64,000 bases of DNA from Chryseobacterium sp. 52 (GTDB taxonomy: Bacteria > Bacteroidota > Bacteroidia > Flavobacteriales > Weeksellaceae): positions 3,824,001-3,888,000 of the forward strand of contig NZ_PEEX01000001.1 of the NCBI RefSeq assembly GCF_002754245.1, read 5' to 3'. Numbering within the stretch: position 1 is the first letter of the stretch; each line of letters begins with the position of its first letter. This document shows, piece after piece, positions 9,141-16,151 of the stretch. Position numbers and translations under genes: made by a program. The notes beneath the pieces were generated by a model. It had not been told where the DNA came from and searched no databases. It saw only the letters and a program-made list of their open reading frames with translations.

Positions 9141-9671
9141 TTAGTTGTGCTTTTTCCCTCTCCTTTCAAGAATAAGGTGTGCCGCATCCAACATTTTTGT
9201 GAGATGAATGTACGGACTCACGATATTTCTTTCCGGCAGACGATCATAAACGCCCAGTGAAAAGTAAACCATTCCGGATATAAAATAATCAAATTCCTGT
9301 ACGCTGTATTCTCTGAAAGCTTTTTTAAAGACCAGCAGAGGATTTTGGTATTCTTTCTCCGAAAGTAAGCCCAGAAGCAATGGAGAAATATCTTCCCGCT
9401 GAGTAGTAATGGTACTTTTCTTTTCCGTCAGTGTGATGAGATAACCTGCACGGATAAAAGACTGCATCGACTGCCGAAAGTGAAAGATAGCGGACGGATC
9501 TTCTGTGATCCAGCTATCCCTTTTTACAGCGCAATTGATAATATTATTGAGTTTCTCTTTAGAGTCAGCCAGGTCATTGAACTGAAAAAAAGTCTCCATA
9601 AGCTGGAGTCCGGAGTGCTTCCTGCGAACTGCCCAAAACCGGGTGTCAAAGTCTGTTCTGTTCTTTTTCAT
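9141..9671 (-). CDS. Conserved-looking hypothetical protein
   Basis: 176 aa, soluble, helix-rich, without signal peptide. It begins MKKNRTDFDTRFWAVRRKHS and continues with FFQFNDLADSKEKLNNIIN, a helical middle and a C-terminal helix ending ILERRGKKHN. I recognise no domain. It is transcribed away from the HTH gene at 9784, from which it is separated by about 110 nt, so the two may share a divergent promoter region. The coding look (no rare-codon run, start followed by basic residues) supports a real gene. Confidence 0.62.
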   Translation of the reverse strand: MKKNRTDFDTRFWAVRRKHSGLQLMETFFQFNDLADSKEKLNNIINCAVKRDSWITEDPSAIFHFRQSMQSFIRAGYLITLTEKKSTITTQREDISPLLLGLLSEKEYQNPLLVFKKAFREYSVQEFDYFISGMVYFSLGVYDRLPERNIVSPYIHLTKMLDAAHLILERRGKKHN

Positions 9672-9783
9672 GAGTGTGTATTTTTTATTGTCTAGGAATA
9701 TTTTTTATAAATGTAATAAAAATTTGTCAGTATTCGGATTTGAGTCCGAGTTTTTTATAAGAATAAGTAATTTATTTGTTTCT

Positions 9784-10005
9784 ATGACAGAAGCAAATAG
9801 AAAGATTGTTGAATTTATAAGGGATGAATGGGTTGTTCCTCTGAACAATAACAGCAAATTTGCAGTAGATCATAATATAGATGAAAAGACCGTAAGAAGA
9901 ATAAGAGATGATGAAACCTATCAAATCGCTCTTCTTACCATCATGCGAATTTGTCATGGTAAGAATATCACTCTTGCTAATTTTTTCAAAATGGTTGGAA
10001 TATAA
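9784..10005 (+). CDS. Small XRE-like helix-turn-helix protein
   Basis: 73 aa from the ATG at 9784 (MTEANRKIVEFIRDEW). A longer in-frame start at 9643 adds an unlikely Phe-rich tail and overlaps the divergent gene, so I reject it. The core NSKFAVDHNIDEKTVRRIR is a helix-turn-helix with the XRE-like pattern (helix, DEKTV turn, recognition helix). It is followed by LLTIMRICHGKNITLANFF, a typical XRE tail. It is probably a DNA-binding regulator. It stands just before a TIR defence gene and could regulate it, but that link is only positional. Confidence 0.65.
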   Translation: MTEANRKIVEFIRDEWVVPLNNNSKFAVDHNIDEKTVRRIRDDETYQIALLTIMRICHGKNITLANFFKMVGI

Positions 10006-10192
10006 ATGACATAATCAATATATTAATCCTGACGAGAGTTAGGATTTTTTTGTGGCCAAATTGTAGAAATTTCGAAGAATATTTCATTTGAAACCTTTAA
10101 TAATTTCCGTGAAAATACGGATTGGAAATTTTAAAATGATTTTTATTTTTGTTATCTATGGAAACCCATAAAAAAATATTTAATTAGGTTTA

Positions 10193-10200
10193 TAAATTTG
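10193..10200 (+). promoter_or_regulatory. Candidate -7 box for the TIR gene
   Basis: TAAATTTG fits the flavobacterial TAnnTTTG -7 consensus and lies 36 nt before the TIR-protein start. No TTG -33 box stands at the usual distance upstream. Confidence 0.4.
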
Positions 10201-10236
10201 ATAATTTATAGCATACTATCAAATATCATAAATAAA

Positions 10237-11010
10237 ATGAATTTTACACATTACGATTTAGGGCGAAAAGAAAAAGGTCAAATAGTTGAAATAAGTTTAC
10301 AAGGAAGTGCTGCAAATGTTCGCTTGATGGATTCTTCAAATTTTCAAAATTACAGAAATGGAAGAAAGCATAATTATTATGGTGGCCTAGCAAAAAAATC
10401 TCCTGTAAGGCTACAAATTCCAAATTCTGGAAATTGGCATGTGACAATTGATTTGCATGGTCTAAGAGGAAATGTAAAATCGAGTCTCACTGTTTTACCA
10501 AGTCCTTTACCAACATTGAGAGATCCTGCCCTTTCTACCGTTCCGAGCTTAATTCACAAAGATGATCATCTTCCAGGTTATGAAACTGATTATGAAAAAA
10601 AATATGATGTTTTTATCTCACATGCCTCGGAGGATAAAGATGACGTCGTAAGACCTCTAGCAAAAGCACTTATTAATGAGGGTTTAAATGTTTGGTACGA
10701 TGAATTTGAGTTAAAAATTGGAGATAGTTTGAGAAGAAAAATTGATAAAGGCTTAGCAAATAGTAATTTTGGAATTGTTGTATTATCTAAAGATTTTATA
10801 AAAAAAGGATGGACAAATTATGAATTGGATGGCATTATAACAAAATCTGTTAGTGGAGAACAAATTGTATTACCAATTTGGCATAACATTACTAAAAAAG
10901 AAGTGTTAGATTTTAGTCCTTCTATAGCTGATAAAGTGGCAAGAAATACATCATCATATACAGTTGAAGAAATCGCAAATGAAATTGCAGAATTAATTCG
11001 AGAATCCTAA
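10237..11010 (+). CDS. DUF1883-TIR domain protein, probable NAD-targeting defence effector
   Basis: 257 aa from the ATG at 10237; an upstream start in the AT-rich leader is unlikely. Residues 1-90 match the DUF1883 family closely (MNFTHYDLGRKEKGQIVEI, GSAANVRLMDSSNFQNYRNG, IPNSGNWHVTIDLHGL). Residues about 122-257 are a TIR domain: YDVFISHASEDK, LNVWYDEFELKIGDSLR, FGIVVLSKDF and WTNYELDG, where Glu196 is at the position of the catalytic glutamate of NAD-cleaving TIR enzymes. Bacterial TIR proteins usually act in anti-phage defence by depleting or converting NAD. DUF1883 is probably the sensing or oligomerising part, although its ligand is unknown to me. The gene is very AT-rich, like the neighbouring AbiC-like pair, consistent with a horizontally acquired defence patch. 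Confidence 0.85.
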   Translation: MNFTHYDLGRKEKGQIVEISLQGSAANVRLMDSSNFQNYRNGRKHNYYGGLAKKSPVRLQIPNSGNWHVTIDLHGLRGNVKSSLTVLPSPLPTLRDPALSTVPSLIHKDDHLPGYETDYEKKYDVFISHASEDKDDVVRPLAKALINEGLNVWYDEFELKIGDSLRRKIDKGLANSNFGIVVLSKDFIKKGWTNYELDGIITKSVSGEQIVLPIWHNITKKEVLDFSPSIADKVARNTSSYTVEEIANEIAELIRES

Positions 11011-11090
11011 AATATCCGTCAGATAAGGCAGTCTCTTAACTCAACAAATTATAAATTAGATAAAATTAATTAACACAAAAAAGAAAAAAC

Positions 11091-11318
11091 ATGAAAGAAA
11101 AAACAATTGTATTTACACATTCAAGTGGTCTAAGAAGTTATGATTTTCCAGAATCTGAAATTGAAGAAGTTAGGAGAATTTTAGATAAATGTTTAAAAGG
11201 AGAATTACATGCTATGACACATACCGATGAACAAGGAAATAATTCAATATACCCATCAGTATATTTACAAAATTGTCATATCCTTATACGTGACAAAACG
11301 GAAATACATATCTACTAA
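11091..11318 (+). CDS. Small hypothetical protein downstream of the TIR gene
   Basis: 75 aa: MKEKTIVFTHSSGLRSYDF, then EIEEVRRILDKCLKGELHAM, then VYLQNCHILIRDKTEIHIY. A beta-alpha-beta pattern is likely. No family is recognised and there is no signal peptide. It follows the TIR gene by 80 nt on the same strand and shares its low G+C, so it may belong to the same defence unit or be an unrelated passenger. Confidence 0.5.
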   Translation: MKEKTIVFTHSSGLRSYDFPESEIEEVRRILDKCLKGELHAMTHTDEQGNNSIYPSVYLQNCHILIRDKTEIHIY

Positions 11319-11324
11319 AATAAA

Positions 11325-11422
11325 GAGACTGTCTCAAAAGTACCCTCTCTTTCGGACTCTGGCCTGAAAAATCTGTCGTTTAGAAAATTCTCAGAGCATT
11401 AGTTTACTTTTGAGACAGCCTC
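11325..11422. repeat. 98-bp element with 18-bp terminal inverted repeats (MITE-like)
   Basis: The left end GAGACTGTCTCAAAAGTA (11325-11342) and right end TACTTTTGAGACAGCCTC (11405-11422) are inverted repeats with one mismatch. The core has no coding capacity. Ends of this type (CTGTCTCAAAAGTA) resemble terminal repeats of transposase-bearing insertion sequences, so this is probably a non-autonomous remnant. I see no clear target-site duplication. It lies between converging genes and could also end transcription from both sides. Confidence 0.62.
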
Positions 11423-11436
11423 TGTCTTGTTACAAA

Positions 11437-12243
11437 TTAGGATCTAAAAGCATATTTATTATACAATTGTTTATCATTAGTAATTAATTCATCATTTACA
11501 TACTCAAATAAACAATACTGCTCAGCTAACTTTTTATAGTGTCCATCATCCAAGAATAAAAAATGGTAAAATATCATTGCTGTCTCATATTCGGATAATT
11601 GAGATTTTATAAGGTCAAAATATATCTTTTTATAATAAAATTCATCTTGTGATGTTAAGTTCAATCTATCTACAAAATCAAGTATAGCCTGAATACCTCT
11701 ATAATAGTGTCCCAAAACATCCCAATTTAATTTATATACATTTTGGTAAACTTGTTTATTAAATTCTTTATCTATTGGCAATGATTCGATATATTGTTGG
11801 TATATTTTATGTATCAACTGAACCCCTTTTTTACTATATTCTTCTGATCTAATTTGCATTCCTGTTTGAACTCGTTTCGTGTAATGTTTTTCTAGTGAAT
11901 TTATAGTTTCACGATGAAAATTCAATAAATTAAAAAATGTTACTTCGAAATTTTGAATTTTTGCATCTTGGCGCTGATTATTAATATCTTGTCTTTGTAA
12001 TAAAATAGTTATTATTAAACCAATAAAAGAAAGACCTGTAAATAATGCGTTAGCAAATCCGAACATATCTCCAAATGTCCCTCTTTTATCTTCGTCAGCA
12101 CCTAATCCAAAAAGTAATGTACATCCAATTGTAAACAAAATTATTGAACATGATGCAATAATTATAAATTTGAAGTTCATTTTAGTGTTGTAGATTATTT
12201 TAAAATTCATAATTCTTAGTCTTTTATAGTATGTTGAGACCAT
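11437..12243 (-). CDS. AbiC-like putative phage abortive infection membrane protein
   Basis: 268 aa. Two N-terminal membrane helices (FIIIASCSIILFTIGCTLLF and FANALFTGLSFIGLIITILL) flank RGTFGDMFGF. They are followed by a helical cytoplasmic part starting QRQDINNQRQD and KIQNFEVTFFNLLNFHRETI. This layout matches the putative phage abortive-infection family related to lactococcal AbiC (PF16872 in my memory). The start overlaps the stop of the upstream gene by one base (TAATG), which points to coupled translation. Later Met codons at residues 12 and 22 are alternative starts. The role would be cell arrest or death on infection; the trigger is unknown. Confidence 0.75.
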   Translation of the reverse strand: MVSTYYKRLRIMNFKIIYNTKMNFKFIIIASCSIILFTIGCTLLFGLGADEDKRGTFGDMFGFANALFTGLSFIGLIITILLQRQDINNQRQDAKIQNFEVTFFNLLNFHRETINSLEKHYTKRVQTGMQIRSEEYSKKGVQLIHKIYQQYIESLPIDKEFNKQVYQNVYKLNWDVLGHYYRGIQAILDFVDRLNLTSQDEFYYKKIYFDLIKSQLSEYETAMIFYHFLFLDDGHYKKLAEQYCLFEYVNDELITNDKQLYNKYAFRS

Positions 12244-12773
12244 TAAGCAGTTTTTAATGCATCTAAATTCTTTAATGTAAGAGAATAAATTTCATGAACA
12301 GTAAAACTATCCAAAATAAACATGTCTTCTGGAAACAAAAAACTTAACATTTTTAATTTATTAATTTCAGACGTTCTTTTATAATGATTATGTGTAATTG
12401 ACTGCCTAATTAGGTTTAGATCCCCAAAAAAATCATTTTGCAATTCTTTTTTATTTTTTAGACCTTTATTTTTTGAAAATATTTCTCTGTACCTATCCTC
12501 CCACAAATTATAAATCATTGCGATTGTATTTCCTGCCATGATTTTTTGGTAGAAACCATGTTCCTTTGCTTCTTGCATGTCCTGTTTTGTGAATTTAATC
12601 TCAATATCACATTCTTTATCAACGATTTTAAAATTTTCAATATCATTGTTTTCTTCGTAGTCATTGAAAGTCCCTCTCAAATTATATAAACCAAAGTGGG
12701 AAAATCGATAAGCTTTATAAATATCATAAATTTCAGTTTTGAACTGTTCAATATAAAAGTTAAGTCCATCCAT
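12243..12773 (-). CDS. HEPN-like protein coupled to the AbiC-like gene
   Basis: 176 aa, soluble and helical. Residues 118-130 read DLNLIRQSITHNH, giving R123-x4-H128, the RxxxxH motif of HEPN ribonucleases. It is preceded by a helix with NLWEDRYREIFSKNK, which is common in HEPN-type defence proteins. The gene is first in a two-gene unit with the AbiC-like membrane protein, with a TAATG junction. A plausible model is a HEPN toxin or sensor working with the membrane partner. The motif is seen; RNase activity and the phage link are inferred. It could also be a catalytically inactive HEPN fold. Confidence 0.6.
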   Translation of the reverse strand: MDGLNFYIEQFKTEIYDIYKAYRFSHFGLYNLRGTFNDYEENNDIENFKIVDKECDIEIKFTKQDMQEAKEHGFYQKIMAGNTIAMIYNLWEDRYREIFSKNKGLKNKKELQNDFFGDLNLIRQSITHNHYKRTSEINKLKMLSFLFPEDMFILDSFTVHEIYSLTLKNLDALKTA

Positions 12774-12965
12774 ATTATAGTTTTTATTATTTACTCTTCC
12801 GAATGTACTAAAAGATTATTTAACCAAAAGTTAATTCATTTATACTTCTATAGAGAAATTGTTAAGATTTTAAATCCCCCTTGCTAACTCGAGCGTCACG
12901 CTCGTTGCCCATTCTTATATTACCAATTTAAATGGAAAATTTTGAGCGCTTTTCTTATCAACTTG

Positions 12966-13060
12966 TATATTCGGGAAAAACATTCAAAGATCAACAAAAC
13001 CCCAATACAAAACCTGTAGACCCTTTCAAAGGGTCCCGGGGTACTTCTCCAACCCTCCGG
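12966..13060 (+). repeat. Dispersed intergenic repeat, copy A
   Basis: This matches copy B (14163-14258) base for base over most of its length. Shared landmarks are TATTCG then AAAAACAT, CAAAGA, AACAAAACCCC, CCTGTAG, GGGT and GGTACTTC then CCAACCC. The similarity continues further downstream in weaker form (CCCTTAAGGAGGTTATG at about 13209 against CTCCCTTGAGGAGGTTAT). Confidence 0.65.
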
Positions 13061-13097
13061 AGGCTCTTCTCAACGACCGAGAGCCCCTTACCCAACC

Positions 13098-13129
13098 GGT
13101 TCTACCCCCTTTGGTAAGGGGGTAGAACC
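13098..13129. repeat. Perfect 14-bp hairpin
   Basis: GGTTCTACCCCCTT, loop TGGT, then AAGGGGGTAGAACC: a perfect 14-bp stem with a 4-nt loop. There is no T-tract on either side, so a simple terminator is less likely than a REP-like or mobile hairpin unit. Confidence 0.7.
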
Positions 13130-13388
13130 AGTTATAGATCTGGGTCCGGATGCTTACAAAACGGGCTTTAGACCGTTATTTACGGGGTATTACCCTTTAT
13201 CATAATCCCTTAAGGAGGTTATGAAACGGGGTGCAGGAATATTTCGCTCTCTACGGTTTCGTTCTTCCAACGACAACAGGGTCTGCCGTACCAGTCAACC
13301 GTACATCTAACAGCCCGAACAATACTATAAAAAGATTCATATATTTTTTCTTACCACCATAATTTTATCTAACATTGCAAAAAAAACC

Positions 13389-13940
13389 ATGAAAAACTCA
13401 AAACTAGTTTTAGCAGCAGCTTTAATGCTGTTCTCCGCTGTAAATGTAACGGCGCAAAAAAAGAAATCAGCAGCTCCATCAAAACGTGGACCTATGGAAA
13501 TGCCTAAAGATGCTGAAGTTCAGGTCATGGCCGGAGGCGAGAAAGCCATAAGCTATTATTATAAGACCAACGATCGGGTTACCTTTACCTATGATGCCAG
13601 CTATAAAAATGCAGATGTATACATTACGGAAGACGGTACCAAAAAATTAATGTACAAAGCCAAACTGGATGGTACAGGTGTTGATACCCAGCTAAAAGCA
13701 CGAATCTATCATTATAAAATATACAGTTTAGACCGTAAAACCCTTTTATTCACCTACGAAACTGAAACAGCAGTTACCAGCTTAGTAAAAATGATCGCTG
13801 TATCTCCTGCAAAAACCTCTACCATTCTGGATTTCTCCCAGGCATTCGGCCCTGATGAATATACGCTTGGTAAAACAGAAACGTTTGAGAAGTTTCCTGT
13901 TTTTTTATATTATTCCATATTTAATGCACCCAAAAAGTAG
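13389..13940 (+). CDS. Secreted hypothetical protein, tandem paralogue 1
   Basis: 183 aa. MKNSKLVLAAALMLFSAVNV is a signal peptide with cleavage after TAQ. A Lys-rich linker follows (KKKSAAPSKRGP), then a beta-rich domain (RVTFTYDASYKNADVYIT, YKIYSLDRKTLLFTYETE). It is the same length as, and clearly homologous to, the gene at 15133. The upstream AACATTGCAAAAAA leader and the downstream hairpin are also shared, so the whole unit was duplicated. I recognise no family; the product is probably periplasmic or surface-exposed. Confidence 0.75.
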   Translation: MKNSKLVLAAALMLFSAVNVTAQKKKSAAPSKRGPMEMPKDAEVQVMAGGEKAISYYYKTNDRVTFTYDASYKNADVYITEDGTKKLMYKAKLDGTGVDTQLKARIYHYKIYSLDRKTLLFTYETETAVTSLVKMIAVSPAKTSTILDFSQAFGPDEYTLGKTETFEKFPVFLYYSIFNAPKK

Positions 13941-13962
13941 CTGTATTATTAAAAAAACATCC

Positions 13963-14000
13963 ATACAATCTCTGAATTCTCCTGACTTTGGAGATTGTAT
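13963..14000 (+). terminator. Hairpin after tandem paralogue 1
   Basis: ATACAATCTC and GAGATTGTAT form a 10-bp stem with an 18-nt loop, just after the gene. The same element follows paralogue 2. Confidence 0.6.
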
Positions 14001-14116
14001 TTCAAGACATCGCAACACAATATTGGGAAAAATGTACTTTCCAAACTATCACCTATTATAAAAACCCGACTACTCCACTGTCTTAGCTACTTCTTATCAT
14101 AGGGAAAAGGCTCTCC

Positions 14117-14160
14117 GCTACCGCACGAATCCTTTCGTGTGGTTTTTACCACTATAAATC
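14117..14160 (+). repeat. Short dispersed repeat with hairpin, copy 1
   Basis: GCTACCGCACGAATCCTTTC followed by GTGTGGTTTTTACCACTATA. It can fold as CCGCACGAA/TTCGTGTGG. A diverged copy lies at 14942-14983. Confidence 0.5.
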
Positions 14161-14162
14161 AA

Positions 14163-14258
14163 ATATTCGAAAAACATCCAAAGACTAACAAAACCCCACC
14201 ACAAATCCTGTAGGCCCTTCCGAAGGGTCTGTAGGTACTTCCCCAACCCCTTGGAGGG
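14163..14258 (+). repeat. Dispersed intergenic repeat, copy B
   Basis: Second copy of the element at 12966-13060. Both copies share the same succession of CCTGTAG, a short GGGT/ACCC-type palindrome and GGTACTTC. Confidence 0.62.
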
Positions 14259-14356
14259 TGCAGTCCCTTGTCATACTCCCTTGAGGAGGTTATATCCCCC
14301 GGAAACTGGGGATGTCTACGATTTGCTTTTGTCAATTATTTTCACTATCTTGTAGT

Positions 14357-14521
14357 ATGAAAAAAAGTGAAAATCAAGGGAGTATAACCCATGCAGGTAG
14401 AATGAATGAAAGAACAAAAGCGTTGGAAGTTCTTGAAAAAGCCAAGCAAACACAAGGGAAAATTACCTTTTTAAGAAAAGGTGTAGGGAGAAACTTTAAG
14501 CCAAAAACTGAGGAGTCGTAA
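14357..14521 (+). CDS. Small basic hypothetical protein
   Basis: 54 aa from the ATG at 14357 (MKKSENQGSITHAGRMNERT); a start 45 nt upstream would read from repeat B. The protein is basic and helical, ending KGVGRNFKPKTEES. It lies 47 nt before a second small gene that is broken by a frameshift, and the two probably formed one unit ending at the hairpin at 14776. Function unknown; perhaps a small nucleic-acid-binding or plasmid-type protein. Confidence 0.45.
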   Translation: MKKSENQGSITHAGRMNERTKALEVLEKAKQTQGKITFLRKGVGRNFKPKTEES

Positions 14522-14568
14522 ATCGAAATTGATTTAATTTATATCTTCAAAGAGTAATATACTGTCTC

Positions 14569-14770
14569 ATGGACAGAGAAGAACTCGAAAATAAGATACT
14601 GGAAGTCGTAAAAAAAACACATCCACACCGGAAATAAGCGGTATGATGTTGACAGGATCCTGAATATGTCAATCGACGATCGTAACGCATTTCTTCAGCA
14701 AATGGCAGACGAAAAGAAAATAGTAATTAGAGATAGCGATAATCAGCGTATGATTATGCTGCCAAAATAA
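14569..14770 (+). pseudogene. Small gene interrupted by a one-base change in an A8 tract
   Basis: The frame opens MDREELENKILEVVKK at 14569 and stops early at TAA just after HPHRK. If one A is removed from the A8 run at 14610-14617, the frame continues as KKHIHTGNKRYDVDRILNMS and then a helix and strand to MIMLPK, ending at TAA 14768-14770. The result is a compact 66-residue protein. The downstream half is clearly coding in the other frame and is followed at once by a strong terminator. This may be a true mutation, a phase-variable tract, slippage-dependent expression or a sequencing error in a homopolymer. Confidence 0.65.
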
Positions 14771-14775
14771 AGCAA

Positions 14776-14803
14776 AGCCCCTGAATTATCAGGGGCTATT
14801 TTT
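14776..14803 (+). terminator. Strong intrinsic terminator
   Basis: AGCCCCTGA, loop ATTA, TCAGGGGCT (perfect 9-bp stem), then ATTTTTAT. It lies 5 nt after the stop of the frameshifted gene. Confidence 0.85.
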
Positions 14804-15132
14804 ATCTATAGATGGCACAATAGTAAACTTCATCTGGACTGTCGTAATTATACATCTTTCGTATTAAGATTGGCTCTGCTTCTGAGTCGTATTCATATTC
14901 TCACACCACTCTTCATCTAATTTAACATTATCTAATCCTCAGCTACCGCATGGATCTTTCGTGTGGTTTTAGTATTATAAATTCCCATGCTGGTGCGGGC
15001 ATCTTGCCCGTATCGTTTATAGTTTCAGGGCACAAGCGAGACGCTTGCGATAACGGAGCATATTGTTCTTTCAAAAAGAGAAAATTTTTTATTTTTATAA
15101 CGATAATTTATTTAACATTGCAAAAAAAAACC
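14804..15132. other. Intergenic region with repeat fragments
   Basis: No gene is seen in these 329 nt. Copy 2 of the short repeat (14942-14983) is followed by REP-like mini palindromes (CGGGCATCTTGCCCG near 14997 and CAAGCGAGACGCTTG near 15032). The last 30 nt resemble the leader of paralogue 1. Confidence 0.5.
14942..14983 (+). repeat. Short dispersed repeat, copy 2
   Basis: GCTACCGCATGGATCTTTCG then TGTGGTTTTAGTATTATAAA. This is a diverged copy of the element at 14117-14160 in the same orientation. Confidence 0.48.
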
Positions 15133-15684
15133 ATGAAAAACTTAAAATTAGTGTTAGCCGCTATTGTGATGCTATTCTCGGCAGTGAATGTAACGGCTCA
15201 AAAAAAGAAATCAGCAGCTCCGTCAAGACCCGGACCTATAGAAATGCCTAAAGATACTGAAGTCAAGATAATGCCTGGGGATGAACGATTAGAAAACAGC
15301 CTTTCTAAGCTTGAAGAATTTGTGACCTTTAAATTTGATGCGAAGCATAAAAATGCAGATGTGTATATTACTGAAAATGGTCAACAAAAATTAATGTATA
15401 AAGCAAAATTGGATGAAACAGGTGTTGATACAAAATTAAAAGCAGGAATCGACAACCGTAAAATATATAGCTTAGACGGCAAAACACTTTTGTTCACCTA
15501 CGAAACGGAACCATCAGCTACCAGCTTAATAAAAATGATTTATAATTCTCCGGAAAAGAAGTTTACCATTTTTGATTTCTCCAAAGTATATGGAAATGAT
15601 GAATATACTATTGGTAAAACAGAAACTTTTAAGTATTACCCCGTCTTTCTATATTATTCAATATTTAATGCGCCCAAAAAGTAA
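15133..15684 (+). CDS. Secreted hypothetical protein, tandem paralogue 2
   Basis: 183 aa from the ATG at 15133 (MKNLKLVLAAIVMLFSAVNV). A longer in-frame start upstream is ruled out because it reads through repeats and because the paralogue has exactly this length. Signal peptide, KKKSAAPSRPGP linker and beta-rich body match the gene at 13389. Differences concentrate after the linker (MPGDERLENSLSKLEEFVTF against MAGGEKAISYYYKTNDRVTF), while the C-terminal half (LFTYETE, KTETF, FLYYSIFNAPKK) is conserved. Function unknown. Confidence 0.75.
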   Translation: MKNLKLVLAAIVMLFSAVNVTAQKKKSAAPSRPGPIEMPKDTEVKIMPGDERLENSLSKLEEFVTFKFDAKHKNADVYITENGQQKLMYKAKLDETGVDTKLKAGIDNRKIYSLDGKTLLFTYETEPSATSLIKMIYNSPEKKFTIFDFSKVYGNDEYTIGKTETFKYYPVFLYYSIFNAPKK

Positions 15685-15707
15685 CTGCATTATTTAAAAA
15701 AATACAC

Positions 15708-15745
15708 ATACAATCTCTGAATTCTACTAACTTTGGAGATTGTAT
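15708..15745 (+). terminator. Hairpin after tandem paralogue 2
   Basis: ATACAATCTC and GAGATTGTAT, the same stem as at 13963-14000, followed here by TTTTAA. Confidence 0.62.
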
Positions 15746-15830
15746 TTTAAGACATCGCAAAATACTATTGGGAAAAGGCATTACCATTCAGCTCAGCTAT
15801 TTCCGTTTAAAAATGAATCCCTATTTTTTA

Positions 15831-16067
15831 TTACCTCCAGGAATTCATTTCATAGTTTGAAAAGTTCACTTTCATATCTTCTATTCTGTCTTCAAGGGCT
15901 TTAATTCCCGTATGTTCATATTTCTCCTTCTCAGATTCGTTCAAAGTATAAACAACATCGAATCCTGGAGCTGGGCTGAGAATGGGAACAGATAATGTAA
16001 TATGATGGTCTTCCTCAAAAATATAATATTCCCATTCTTTTTTTTCGAGTAATTTCTTTTCGTTCAT
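15831..16067 (-). CDS. Small acidic hypothetical protein
   Basis: 78 aa: MNEKKLLEKKEWEYYIFEED, then LSVPILSPAPGFDVVYTLNE, then a helix (KALEDRIEDMKVNFSNYEM). It is soluble with no family recognised. It is the last of five short reverse-strand genes with similar character (acidic, no signal peptide), which look like immunity-type or accessory proteins. Confidence 0.55.
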   Translation of the reverse strand: MNEKKLLEKKEWEYYIFEEDHHITLSVPILSPAPGFDVVYTLNESEKEKYEHTGIKALEDRIEDMKVNFSNYEMNSWR

Positions 16068-16151
16068 CGTTTCAAGTCATTTTTTGGGATTCCTCCTTTT
16101 TTATTTCTTCCGGGTAAATCTATACTTCCTTATTTCTGCCAAACCGGTTTT

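Larger units (their letters stand above)
12774..13388. other. Intergenic region filled with palindromic repeats
   Basis: No convincing gene lies in these 615 nt. The stretch holds a short palindrome (CGAGCGTCACGCTCG, about 12889-12903), repeat copy A (12966-13060), a perfect hairpin (13098-13129) and C/G-rich blocks, in contrast to the AT-rich genes on the left. An open frame at 12932-13117 is made of the repeat and is not credible as a gene. Confidence 0.55.

Noticed and set aside
9643..9783. Upstream extension of the small HTH gene
   Set aside because: The added residues are a Phe/Leu-rich run that overlaps the divergent gene's start; the ATG at 9784 gives a normal XRE-size protein.
12932..13117. 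Open frame of 61 codons in the repeat region
   Set aside because: It is built from repeat A and the C-rich hairpin, has no plausible protein character, and similar sequence recurs at 14163-14258 without the frame.
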